This document shows, in pieces, positions 9,863 to 19,366 of a stretch of 47,808 bases of DNA. Location: the NCBI GenBank assembly GCA_026225115.1, contig JAMFSE010000005.1:1-47808 (forward strand), written 5' to 3'. The first letter of the stretch is position 1, and every line of letters begins with the position of its first letter. Both the position numbers and the translations under genes were made by a program. Source of the stretch: Rhodovastum atsumiense. GTDB taxonomy: Bacteria; Pseudomonadota; Alphaproteobacteria; Acetobacterales; Acetobacteraceae. The notes beneath the pieces are model-generated. The model searched no databases, was not told the DNA's origin, and saw only the letters and a list, made by a program, of their open reading frames with translations.

Positions 9863-11167
9863 TTAGCTGTTTGGGGGTGTGAGGGTCGTGGGCGCGGGGG
9901 AGTTGATCACGGGTCCGCCAGGCGCGATTTGGAACACCGCCAGCCCGCGCTGCACCTGGCCATTGGGTTCCAACTGCAAAACGCCATCGGTCCCGCTGAA
10001 GCCCACGGGGTTGGTTAAGGCTTGCAAGGTAAAGCCGCCGCTGCCGGCCAGCAGCTGGGCGATCGCCCCGGCATCGAACGCGACATCGGCGATCGCGGGC
10101 GGGGCGCTGCTGTAGACGGTTTGATATTTGGCGTCGAACGCGGCGGCGGCGGCGGGATCGGGTGCTGCATAAAAAGCGCCGGAATAGACGCCGTTACTGC
10201 CCATGGCGGTGGCGACATTGGCCCAGAGCGCCGGGCCCAAAAACTGCACCTGTGACGAATAAACAGAGTAATACGGTAATAATGTCGCAAGCTCCGCCAG
10301 CTCTTCACCCTGGGTCGCTCCGATGAAGAACGCATCGAACGGCGGCGGCGGAATTGGCTGGTGCTGCAGCGCGCGCGCCTCGTCACGGCCGGCTGGCGTG
10401 TTCAAGTCCTGCGCTTTCTTGATTTGCGCCATCAGTCCTTGGCCGCGATCTGCGAAGTCCGAAGCAGTTTGAACGGCCTGGTTGATGCCACTGAAGCCCG
10501 GTTCGTAGAACGTAATGCTGGGGTCGGGTTGGCCAAGGCTGGCGGTCTCGGTCTGTATGGCGGTTCCCAGCGAATGGCCGAACACATTATCCGGCAGCAT
10601 TGCCGCAAGCTTCGCATGCCCGGCGCTGGCGGCAACTTGCACAACCCGTTGTACCTGCTGGGTGGGGCTGATCCCGAGCGGCCAGATGCCAGGTGCCGCA
10701 ACCGAATTGTCATTGGTAAATGCCAGCACGTTGACGTTCGCCGCCTGCGCGATTGGCGCCACGGCGTGGGCTTCGGCGGAAGTCAGCGGACCCAGAATCA
10801 GCCCGTCGCCGGCCGCTATCGCCGCCTGCGCCGCACTGGCTGCCCCCGGCGCCGTGCCGCCGGTGTCGCGAATATCCAAGGCCGGGGCTGAGCTGTTGGT
10901 GAAGGCGAGCTTCGCGGCGTTCTCCAACACCTGGCCGACTGGCTGCATTGGACCGGATAACGGCAGCAACAGCGCCACGGGGCCGGTGGTTTTACCGGTA
11001 GCGGGCGCCGTCGCCATGGGCTGGGCAGAACTGCTTCCCGGCAGCGGTATTGCTCCGGTCATCGGCGCATCCGGGGATTGACCCCCGCAACCAACCAGAG
11101 CCAGGGTCCCGCAGAGCAGTGCACCGCGCAGGATAGTGGATGACCGAAGATCCCGTAACAAAACCAT
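9863..11167 (-). CDS. LppC/LpoA-family lipoprotein (penicillin-binding protein activator)
   Basis: A lipoprotein of about 434 residues with a signal peptide and lipobox LVGC (acylated cysteine about residue 27), followed by a periplasmic-binding-protein fold (LLLPLSGPMQPVGQ, GPLTSAEAHAV, FGHSLG). Alphaproteobacterial LppC proteins resemble enterobacterial LpoA, which activates PBP1A from the outer membrane; the target here is inferred. I chose the ATG at 11167; a TTG one codon earlier (11170) has better spacing to a GAGGGG ribosome site. Either way its 5' end overlaps the divergent rsmI by about 30 bp. The lppC-rsmI pairing is conserved across proteobacteria and supports both calls. Confidence 0.8.
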   Translation of the reverse strand: MVLLRDLRSSTILRGALLCGTLALVGCGGQSPDAPMTGAIPLPGSSSAQPMATAPATGKTTGPVALLLPLSGPMQPVGQVLENAAKLAFTNSSAPALDIRDTGGTAPGAASAAQAAIAAGDGLILGPLTSAEAHAVAPIAQAANVNVLAFTNDNSVAAPGIWPLGISPTQQVQRVVQVAASAGHAKLAAMLPDNVFGHSLGTAIQTETASLGQPDPSITFYEPGFSGINQAVQTASDFADRGQGLMAQIKKAQDLNTPAGRDEARALQHQPIPPPPFDAFFIGATQGEELAELATLLPYYSVYSSQVQFLGPALWANVATAMGSNGVYSGAFYAAPDPAAAAAFDAKYQTVYSSAPPAIADVAFDAGAIAQLLAGSGGFTLQALTNPVGFSGTDGVLQLEPNGQVQRGLAVFQIAPGGPVINSPAPTTLTPPNS

Positions 11168-12057
11168 CAATAGCCAAACCCCTCGCTACCGGCACGCCGC
11201 CTTTGCCCGCTCTTGTGCTGGTTTCCACCCCGATCGGCAACCTTAAAGATATGACGATTCGCGGCCGGGAAACGCTGGAGCAGGTGGACGGCATTCTGTG
11301 CGAGGACACGCGCAGCAGCCAGCATCTGCTGAAAACCTACGGGATCGGAACCCGCTGCTATCCGCTGCACGACCATAATGAGGATTCCCGGATTCCCGGC
11401 CTGATCCGATCGATGCAGGAGGGCACGCGCTATGCGCTGATTTCCGACGCCGGCACGCCGCTGGTGTCCGATCCGGGCTATCGGCTGACCCGGGCCGCCA
11501 TCGATGCCGGGCTGCTGGTTGGCGCCATGCCTGGCGCCAACGCGGCAATCCTGGCGCTCACCCTCTCGGGCCTGCCGCCGCACCCGTTCATATTTTTCGG
11601 TTTTCTGCCGGTGAAGGCCGGCGCGCGGCAGGCCGCATTGACCAAGCTCAAGCACGCTGAAGCAGCCGGGCTCAGCGCCACCATCGTGCTCTATGAGGCG
11701 CCGCATCGCCTGGCCGAAACACTGCAGGATGCAGCTGCAATCCTCGGACCGCGTCCGGCGGCGGTTTGCCGGGAATTGACCAAGCATTTTGAGGAAATTC
11801 GCCGGGAAACGCTCCCCAACCTCGCGGCGCATTACGCGCAAACCGCGCCGCGCGGTGAAATTACACTCGTCATCGGCCCCGCCACCGAGGTGCTGGCGAC
11901 GGAAGAAGATCTGACCGCGGCGCTGACCGGCGCCTTGGTGCAAATGAGCCTGAAAGACGCGGTGGATGCGGTGGCCGCCGCAACCGGACTGCCCCGCAAA
12001 CAAGTCTACGCCAAGGCTTTGGCTATTGGCCGCGACTCGCAAAGCGGTGCAGTCTGA
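11140..12057 (+). CDS. rsmI: 16S rRNA (cytidine-2'-O)-methyltransferase RsmI
   Basis: A 305-residue SAM-dependent tetrapyrrole-methylase-fold enzyme that 2'-O-methylates C1402 of 16S rRNA. Signatures: STPIGNLKDMT, LCEDTRSSQHLL, LISDAGTPLVSDPGYRL, FFGFLP, LYEAPHRLAETL and CRELTKHFEE. About 25 residues precede the first beta strand, longer than usual, so a slightly later start is possible. The gene overlaps the 5' end of lppC on the other strand, so the two promoters must lie inside each other's coding sequence. yraN, the usual next gene in this neighbourhood, is absent; a Nudix gene takes its place. Confidence 0.93.
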   Translation: MTEDPVTKPSIAKPLATGTPPLPALVLVSTPIGNLKDMTIRGRETLEQVDGILCEDTRSSQHLLKTYGIGTRCYPLHDHNEDSRIPGLIRSMQEGTRYALISDAGTPLVSDPGYRLTRAAIDAGLLVGAMPGANAAILALTLSGLPPHPFIFFGFLPVKAGARQAALTKLKHAEAAGLSATIVLYEAPHRLAETLQDAAAILGPRPAAVCRELTKHFEEIRRETLPNLAAHYAQTAPRGEITLVIGPATEVLATEEDLTAALTGALVQMSLKDAVDAVAAATGLPRKQVYAKALAIGRDSQSGAV

Positions 12058-12151
12058 GGCAACACGGATACTTCCGGACGTTGCCGCAGGATGGGATGCC
12101 GCTGAATTGTCGAATCGATTTTTGTCGTCAGTGGAGAATTTTGCGTGGCGG

Positions 12152-12589
12152 ATGATCTACCGCCTGGCCTTTCTGTTTGCCAGGGTCTGGTGGCGGGTCG
12201 GACGCATTCCGCATGAGGGGGCTCTGGTCGCTACCTATGTCGGTGACGACGTGCTGCTGCTGCGCGCCTCCTACCGCCGCAGCTGGAATTTTCCGGGCGG
12301 CGGCGTTCAACACCTGGAAAAACCGGAGCAGGCCGCAAGACGCGAAGTGCAGGAGGAAATCGGCCTGCTGGTCCCGACGCTGAAACCCAAAGGCAATATC
12401 GTTGGTTACTGGGAAGGCCGGCGCGATAGCGTGCATTATTTCGAATTGCGATTGGACCAACTACCGGTTTTGCACATCGACCACCGCGAAATTGTTGAGG
12501 CGCGCTTAGTGTCGCCGGAGGACTTGAGCCATTTCAAGTTGACCGGCGCCACAGCTGCGTATTTTAAGGCGCAGAAGGAAGCTGCTTAG
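12152..12589 (+). CDS. Nudix hydrolase
   Basis: About 145 residues with a complete Nudix box beginning at GGGVQHLEKPEQ and ending REVQEEIGL (pattern GX5EX7REUXEEXGU), which binds metal and cleaves a nucleoside diphosphate linked to X. The N-terminus (MIYRLAFLFARVWW) is hydrophobic and basic, as in a common subgroup of short Nudix proteins. Start is uncertain: ATG 12152 is used; an in-frame GTG at 12131 adds 7 residues, and neither has a well-placed Shine-Dalgarno. The frame stays open back into rsmI, but that part looks non-coding. It ends 8 bp before hairpin element copy B. Substrate unknown. Confidence 0.8.
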   Translation: MIYRLAFLFARVWWRVGRIPHEGALVATYVGDDVLLLRASYRRSWNFPGGGVQHLEKPEQAARREVQEEIGLLVPTLKPKGNIVGYWEGRRDSVHYFELRLDQLPVLHIDHREIVEARLVSPEDLSHFKLTGATAAYFKAQKEAA

Positions 12590-12597
12590 GTAAAGAG

Positions 12598-12745
12598 AAG
12601 CACTTCTTTTTCTGAAGAAAAAGAAGCAAAAAGACTTCTATTTATCCGGGACATGGGTGTTTGAGCGGCCACAGCCATGGCCCAAATGAAAAAGAGTTTT
12701 TTGGTTTCGCGGGCGGCCAGCCTTTTTTGCAAAAAAGAACCGCTT
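12598..12745. repeat. Paired-hairpin intergenic element, copy B
   Basis: Complete element between convergent genes. Left hairpin at 12598-12636 (CTTCTTTTTCTGAAGAAAAA, then GAAGCAAAAAGACTT). The centre is partly palindromic and matches copy D (GGGTGTTTGAGCGGCCA). The right hairpin, about 12695-12745, is interrupted by an insertion of roughly 15 bp (CGCGGGCGGCCAGCC) that separates its two arms. The right arm's last base is the first base of the thiD stop triplet. Confidence 0.75.
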
Positions 12746-13529
12746 CACCTGCCATGCCAAAGCGGCCCGTTGCCTTCGCCGAAACCTGGAGCTCGAAGGA
12801 TGGCGTTTTGCAGATAATGCCGCGCCCAGTGGACGGCGTCCGATAGGGTCATTTGCCGAGCAAGGCCGGTGGCGATGGCGGCGGCCAGGGTGCAGCCGGT
12901 CCCATGGGTATTCCGGGTTGCGATGCGCGGATAGCTGATTGCTTCGATACCGTTGCGGTGGACCAGGAAGTCGGTGAGCAGATCTTCCTCCGCGTGGCCG
13001 CCTTTGATCAAAGCGGCGCCGGCGCCAAGGGCGATCAGCGCGCGGCCGGCGGTAGCGGCTTCTTCCGCCGATTTCGGGAATATGTCGGTGAGCGCTGCTG
13101 TTTCAGGCAGGTTTGGCGTGATCAGCGTGGCGCGCGGGATCAGGCTGCGGCGCAGGGCGTCGATTGCCTCCGGCACCAGAAGCGCGGCGCCGGAAGTGGC
13201 GATCATGACGGGGTCGAGGACGATAGGGAAAGTGGGCGGAAGGGTTGCCAGCGCTTCGGAAACCGCGCGAACGATTTCTCCATTGGCCAGCATGCCGATT
13301 TTGACGGCGTCCGCGCCGATGTCGGAAAGCACTGTCTGGATCGTGAGTTTTACGAAATCGGGCGGCAAGATATGGATTCCGAAGACGCCGGTGGTGTTCT
13401 GCGCGGTCAGCGCCGTGATGGCGGTGCAGGCGTAGCCGCCAAGGGCGGAAATGGTTTTGATATCGGCTTCGATGCCGGCGCCGCCGCCGGAATCGGATCC
13501 GGCGATGGTTAATACCCTCGCGGGTGAGG

Positions 13530-13533
<4 letters not shown>
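12745..13533 (-). CDS. thiD: Hydroxymethylpyrimidine / phosphomethylpyrimidine kinase
   Basis: A 262-residue ribokinase-fold kinase that phosphorylates HMP and HMP-P for thiamine synthesis. Signatures: [21 protein letters not shown] at the N-terminus, [17 protein letters not shown], and the anion-hole region [16 protein letters not shown] with its catalytic aspartate replaced in register by the usual GTGC loop context. The ATG used overlaps the glmM TGA (ATGA); the extra 8 residues of the open frame upstream are ignored. Last gene of folP-glmM-thiD. Its TGA touches hairpin element copy B. No other thiamine gene lies nearby. Confidence 0.92.
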
Positions 13534-14881
<1,348 letters not shown>

Positions 14882-14885
<4 letters not shown>

Positions 14886-15748
14886 ACTGTCCTTGCACTC
14901 TCAACCGGCGTTTTGGTCAATTCCCGCCAGATTTTTAACGCCTGTATGGTCTGCGCGACATCATGCACCCGCAGGATGTTCGCCCCTTGCGCCACAGCAT
15001 AAAGCCCCGCGGCGATCGAACCGGGCAAGCGTTTTTTCGGCTCCGGCTCGTCGCCCAGGGTGCCGATGAAGCGTTTGCGCGAAACTCCGATCAAGAGTGG
15101 GTGGCCAAGTCCGGCGAAGCGCCCGGTTGCGCGCAGCAGATCGAGGTTCTGGTCGCCGCGTTTGGCAAATCCGAAACCTGGGTCGAGGGCGATGTTTTCG
15201 GATTTGATGCCGGCGGCAAGGGCGGCATCCCGCCTACCCAGAAGTTCAGACAGCACCTCTGCCACGACATCGTCGTACAGCGCCTCTGCGTCCATTGTCT
15301 CAGGGGTGCCGCGCATATGCATCAGGATGACGGGGCAACCGCGCGAAGCAACCAGGGCAGGGGCGGCGGGATCGTGCGACAGGCCGGACACGTCGTTGAT
15401 GATGCTGGCGCCTGCATCCAAAGCGGCCGCCATGGTCGCGGCATTGCGGGTGTCGGCGGAGATTACGGCGCCGGCGGCCGCCAGCCTGCGTATGACCGGC
15501 GTGATCCGGGCAATCTCCTCCTCCACCGAGACCGTGACGGCTTGCGGCCGGGTGCTCTCGCCGCCGATATCGATGATGTCGGCGCCGGCTTCCAGCATTG
15601 CCATTCCGGCGGCGACGGCAGTGGCCTTGGTTGCATGCGCGCCGCCATCGAAGAAGGAATCCGGGGTCACGTTCAGAATGCCCATCACCAGTGGTGACGT
15701 CAGGTCAAACCCGGCCCATTTGGGAGTGCTCGCGTTGAAGATATCCAT
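14882..15748 (-). CDS. folP: Dihydropteroate synthase
   Basis: About 288 residues. Condenses p-aminobenzoate with the pterin diphosphate in folate synthesis. Signatures: [37 protein letters not shown]-type strand (ISADTRNA), [20 protein letters not shown], and [18 protein letters not shown], plus GVSRKRFIG. The start is uncertain: ATG 15748 (MDIFNAST) is used; in-frame ATGs at 15763 and 15784 lack ribosome sites as well. First gene of folP-glmM-thiD; divergent from the esterase at 15852, leaving about 100 bp for both promoters. Confidence 0.93.
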
Positions 15749-15851
15749 GCAAGACGGTATCATAATGCGTCGGTGCGATGCCATCGCGACACAGCCGTAA
15801 GGATCAAAGTTTTGGCTTGCCGCCGGGGGCGCGGCCGAACTATCGTCGCAA

Positions 15852-16742
15852 ATGGCCGTTCTGCCTCGCCCGGTTGATTTCGTTAACAAAACCATCAGCA
15901 CCGCTGGTCTGCGGGTGTTTCGCAACATCCCATTCGGCCGGCATGCGCGCCAGAGGCTGGATGTTTATTGCCCCGCAAAATCGAGCCCTCACATTGCCGA
16001 GCGCGGGATTGCAGTGGAACCGCTGCCGGTGATTGTCTTTTTCTACGGTGGATCCTGGCAATGGGGGGCGCGGCGGGATTACAAATTCATCGCGGCCCAG
16101 CTGGCAAAGCGCGGTTTCGTGGTGGTGGTGCCGGACTACCGGCTGCACCCGGAGGTGAGGTTCCCCGTGTTTCTGCAGGACGGCGCAACGGCGGTGTCCT
16201 GGGCGTTCAAGAATATTCCCTCCTACGGCGGCGATACCGGCGCGCTGTTTCTGATGGGGCATTCGGCGGGGGCGTATAATGCGCTGATGCTGGCGCTCGA
16301 TACCTCGTATCTGGAGCGCGAGCGGGTGGATGCGGCGCGGATCGCGGGGGTCATTGGCCTGGCCGGTCCCTATGACTTCCTGCCGTTCCATGATCCCGCG
16401 ATCGCGCGAATATTTTCCGGGCCGGAGGATGATAAGGTCACCCAGCCGATCACCTATGTGCGTGAGGATGCGCCGCCGGCGCTGCTGCTGCATGGCGGCC
16501 GGGACAAGGTCGTTTTGCCGCGGAATACGGCGATGCTGGCCACAAGGCTGCGTGAGGCGGGGGGTGCGGTTGAGACGCGGATCTATCCGAAACTCGGGCA
16601 TATCGGGATCGTGCTGGCCTGCCTGCCCTATTTCGCCTGGCGGGCGAGCCCGATGAAGGATGTGCTGCATTTTATTGCCGCCTGCCGGCATGGCGACTTC
16701 GCCGACATCCGTTCCGATATTTCGGCCCCCATGCTACGCTAG
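15852..16742 (+). CDS. Alpha/beta-hydrolase, carboxylesterase-like
   Basis: A 296-residue alpha/beta-hydrolase of the esterase/lipase group related to hormone-sensitive lipase. The oxyanion region reads FFYGGSW (HGG variant), the nucleophile elbow is GHSAGAY, and the acid and histidine lie in LLHGGRDKVVLP and KLGHIGI. No signal peptide is evident, so it is probably cytoplasmic. It starts a plus-strand set with a glutathione transferase and a glycosylase (gaps 25 and 6 bp), likely one transcript. Substrate unknown; small ester hydrolysis is the conservative call. Confidence 0.8.
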   Translation: MAVLPRPVDFVNKTISTAGLRVFRNIPFGRHARQRLDVYCPAKSSPHIAERGIAVEPLPVIVFFYGGSWQWGARRDYKFIAAQLAKRGFVVVVPDYRLHPEVRFPVFLQDGATAVSWAFKNIPSYGGDTGALFLMGHSAGAYNALMLALDTSYLERERVDAARIAGVIGLAGPYDFLPFHDPAIARIFSGPEDDKVTQPITYVREDAPPALLLHGGRDKVVLPRNTAMLATRLREAGGAVETRIYPKLGHIGIVLACLPYFAWRASPMKDVLHFIAACRHGDFADIRSDISAPMLR

Positions 16743-16767
16743 GGCCGTTCGGTAACGGGGGGTCGGC

Positions 16768-17427
16768 TTGGCGGACGGAAAATTATACTTAGGCACGCGG
16801 CGTTACTCATCCTGGTCGCTGCGCGGCTGGCTGCTGGTGAAACTGGCGCGGCTGGAGGTTGAGGAAATCGTTATCCCAATCGCCGGCGGCGTAACCGCGG
16901 CAGTGCGCGAGGTCTCGCCGAATGGCTTGGTGCCGTATCTCGAACATCAGGGCGCGAAGATCTGGGAGAGCATCGCAATTGCTGAATATTGCGCTGAATT
17001 CGAGCCTGGCCTGTGGCCGGCCGACCGGCTGACAAGGGCGCATGCGCGGGCGATTGCCGCCGAGATGCACGCCGGTTTCCGGGCGCTTCGCATTGCCATG
17101 CCGATGAACCTGGGCCGCGATTATACCGGGGTTGGGCAAAATCCGGACAGCCTGGCGGATGTCGCGCATATCGACCGGCTGTGGACAACGACGCGCGAAA
17201 AATACGGCGCAAGCGGGCCGTATCTGTTCGGCGATGTTTTCAATGCGGCCGATGCGATGTTCGCGCCGGTCGTGGCGCGGTTTTTAACGTTTGCGCCGCC
17301 GCTGTCAGACGCGGCACGGGTCTATTGCAAGGCGGTGCGAGCGCATCCGCTGGTCGAGCAATGGTACGCGCAGGCTGCGGAGGAGCCGCAATCCTGGCAG
17401 CTTGAAAAATATGAAAATCTCGCCTGA
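16768..17427 (+). CDS. Glutathione S-transferase family protein
   Basis: A 219-residue GST with a thioredoxin-fold N-terminus (LYLGTRRYSSWSLRGWLLVKLA, the serine next to SLRGW being the likely glutathione-activating residue), the cis-proline/ES motif NGLVPYLEH ... IWESIAIAEY, and an all-helical C-terminal half. It resembles YfcF-type enzymes. The start is a TTG at 16768 preceded by a run of G that can serve as a ribosome site; no ATG lies nearby in frame. Cytoplasmic; substrate unknown. It follows the esterase by 25 bp and precedes mug by 6 bp. Confidence 0.83.
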   Translation: MADGKLYLGTRRYSSWSLRGWLLVKLARLEVEEIVIPIAGGVTAAVREVSPNGLVPYLEHQGAKIWESIAIAEYCAEFEPGLWPADRLTRAHARAIAAEMHAGFRALRIAMPMNLGRDYTGVGQNPDSLADVAHIDRLWTTTREKYGASGPYLFGDVFNAADAMFAPVVARFLTFAPPLSDAARVYCKAVRAHPLVEQWYAQAAEEPQSWQLEKYENLA

Positions 17428-17433
17428 TACCTG

Positions 17434-17925
17434 ATGATTCTACCCGATTTGCTGGAAGAGGGGTTGTCGCTGGTGCTCTGCGGAACCGCGCCCAGTTCGG
17501 CGTCGAAACTACGGCAGGCCTATTATGCGCATCCGGGCAATATTTTCTGGAAAACATTGTTCGAAGCCGGGCTGACGCCTGAGCGGTTGCAGCCGAAAGA
17601 ATATCCGAATTTGCTGAAATACCGGATCGGGCTGACCGATTTGAACAAGACGGAATGGGGCGTGGATTCCGAATTATCCCGGTCCGCCTTCGATATTTCC
17701 GGTTTTTCCGAAAAGATGTTGCGGTCGCGGCCGAATGTCATTGCCTTTACCAGCAAGTTCGCCGGTTGCAATTTTTTGGGGAGAAAGACCGTGCCGTATG
17801 GGCGGCAGGTGGAGACGCTTGATGGTATTCCGGTTTTTGTCGTGCCTTCGACTTCGGGTCTGGCGCGCGGGCGATTCGATTTGGCGCATTGGCAGGCGCT
17901 GGCACGGTTCGTCAGCGCAGCGTGA
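17434..17925 (+). CDS. mug: Mismatch-specific uracil/thymine-DNA glycosylase (Mug-like)
   Basis: A 163-residue member of the uracil-DNA glycosylase superfamily, family 2. Recognisable blocks: CGTAPSSAS (motif 1), HPGNIFWKTL, KYRIGLTDLNK, and VPSTSGLARG (motif 2). In E. coli Mug motif 1 is GINPG with a catalytic Asn; here that place is Ala (GTAPS), so the water-activating residue must be elsewhere. A Deinococcus Mug with a divergent motif 1 has been reported to use an Asp instead, and the Asp of GLTD would be a candidate. It removes mispaired U or T, or other lesions. Last gene of the plus-strand set. Confidence 0.8.
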   Translation: MILPDLLEEGLSLVLCGTAPSSASKLRQAYYAHPGNIFWKTLFEAGLTPERLQPKEYPNLLKYRIGLTDLNKTEWGVDSELSRSAFDISGFSEKMLRSRPNVIAFTSKFAGCNFLGRKTVPYGRQVETLDGIPVFVVPSTSGLARGRFDLAHWQALARFVSAA

Positions 17926-17944
17926 TGTGCATTGGATCGATCCT

Positions 17945-18075
17945 GATCGTTTGTGTAATGGCCCATTCTATCAAGGCGTTGCGCACGCCGCGACAAACCG
18001 GCTAGGCCGGCGGCTTCGCCGTCCTTGACAGAATGGGCCATTACGCAAGGATTGTTGTGATCACAAACGGCGATC
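17945..18075. repeat. Long imperfect palindrome after mug
   Basis: The arms GTAATGGCCCATTCTATCAA (ending 17974, then GG) and CCTTGACAGAATGGGCCATT (18023-18042, then AC) are complementary with one mismatch over about 23 bp. Outer arms GATCGTTTGTG (17945-17955) and CACAAACGGCGATC (18062-18075) extend the pairing after a bulge. Smaller hairpins (CCGGCTAGGCCGG, GGCGGCTTCGCC) fill the loop. As RNA this would be a long branched hairpin following mug. No coding potential seen. Confidence 0.7.
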
Positions 18076-18146
18076 TCCCAATGCGGAACGACCGAGGTGG
18101 TTGGGTTAGGCGTGGTCAGGTCAACGCCCCCGGCCCAGTTGAAAAG

Positions 18147-18185
18147 AGTCTTTTTGCTTCTTTTTCTTCTGAAAAAGAAGTGCTT
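18147..18185 (-). repeat. Paired-hairpin intergenic element, copy C (single arm)
   Basis: One arm only, oriented with the rodA transcript: read on the minus strand, GCACTTCTTTTTC and GAAGAAAAAGAAGC form the hairpin, followed by AAAAAGACTCTTTT. It lies 17 bp after the rodA stop and looks like its intrinsic terminator. The opposite arm is missing; the palindrome at 17945-18075 takes its place after mug. Confidence 0.7.
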
Positions 18186-18202
18186 GCGTCGCTTGCATGG
18201 CC

Positions 18203-19366
18203 TTAAAATTCCTCGACCGCGAATTCGACGTCGCGGTGGACATGCACGGACATTAGCACACCGAAGCCGAGCATGACGGCGGTCAGTGCCGAGCCGCCGT
18301 AGGAGATGAGCGGCAAGGGCACGCCGCCGACCGGGATCAGGCCCATCACCATTGAAAGATTGACGAAGCAGTAGAGGAAGAAATTGGTGCCGATGCCGAG
18401 TGCGACCAGCCGGCCGTATTGGTGGTTGCAGCGCAGCGCCGTGTAGAAGGCGATGCTGACGATGCCGAATAGCAGGCCGAGAACGGCGATGCTGCCGATG
18501 AAGCCGAATTCCTCGGCGATGATGGTGAAGACGAAGTCGGTTTGTTTTTCAGGCAGGAAATTCAATTGATTTTGCGTGCCATGCAAGAACCCCTGGCCGG
18601 AAAACCCGCCGGAGCCCAATGCTATTTTCGACTGGATGATGTTGTAGCCGGCGCCGAGCGGATCGCTGCCGGGATTCATGAAGGTGACGATGCGGGCGCG
18701 CTGGTAGTCGTGCAGATGATGGTACAGAACCGGCGCCGCAATCGCGATGACGGCGAAGACCAAGGCGAATTTCCACCAGCGCACGCCGGCGCCCGCCATG
18801 ATGGTGCCGCCGATGGCGGCGGTGATGACGGCGGTGCCGAGGTTCGGTTCTTTCAGGATCAGGCCGACGGGAAGCAGAATGAGCAGGATCGGCGGGATCA
18901 GGAAAAACACATTGCCGGCGCGCTCGTAGCTGGCGCGGTGGAACCAGGCCGCCAGGCCCATCGCGAGGAAGAGTTTCATCAACTCGCTGGGCTGGATCTC
19001 GACGCCGCCGATGGTCATCCAGCGTTTGGCGCCAAGCCCGGTATGGCCGAATTTGGCGACCGCGACGAGCAGCAGAATGCCGAGAAGGTAGCTTGGCCAG
19101 GAGAGTTTGGCGATCAGGCGGATATCGACCAGCGCCAGCGCCAGCATCAGCAGGAGAGACGCCAGGAAGCGGTAGAGCTGGCTATTGGCGTAAGGGGTGG
19201 AGGCGCCGCCGGCGGCGGAATACATGGCGGCGTAGCCAACGCCCGCCAGCGCGCAGACGCAGAGCACGAATAGCCAGTTGATCCGCAGGAATTTCCGCAC
19301 CAGGCCGAACGAGCGGTCGCGGAACGGGCGGTGTAGTGAAATCGCGTAGCTATCGATCGTGTTCAT
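18203..19366 (-). CDS. rodA: Rod-shape peptidoglycan glycosyltransferase RodA
   Basis: A 387-residue SEDS-family integral membrane protein with about ten transmembrane helices. RodA polymerises lipid II glycan strands for lateral wall growth together with PBP2. Signatures: GLGAKRWMTIGGVEIQPSELMKL, LKEPNLGTAVI, and FVNLSMVMGLIPVGGVPLPLISYGGSAL near the C-terminus. The ATG overlaps the mrdA stop (ATGA), so the pair is translationally coupled, as expected for two subunits of one complex. Last gene of mreC-mreD-mrdA-rodA. Confidence 0.95.
   Translation of the reverse strand: MNTIDSYAISLHRPFRDRSFGLVRKFLRINWLFVLCVCALAGVGYAAMYSAAGGASTPYANSQLYRFLASLLLMLALALVDIRLIAKLSWPSYLLGILLLVAVAKFGHTGLGAKRWMTIGGVEIQPSELMKLFLAMGLAAWFHRASYERAGNVFFLIPPILLILLPVGLILKEPNLGTAVITAAIGGTIMAGAGVRWWKFALVFAVIAIAAPVLYHHLHDYQRARIVTFMNPGSDPLGAGYNIIQSKIALGSGGFSGQGFLHGTQNQLNFLPEKQTDFVFTIIAEEFGFIGSIAVLGLLFGIVSIAFYTALRCNHQYGRLVALGIGTNFFLYCFVNLSMVMGLIPVGGVPLPLISYGGSALTAVMLGFGVLMSVHVHRDVEFAVEEF

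Noticed and set aside
12058-12151. Remnant of yraN between rsmI and the Nudix gene
   Set aside because: The translated stretch has none of the YraN motifs; I see no support for a decayed copy.
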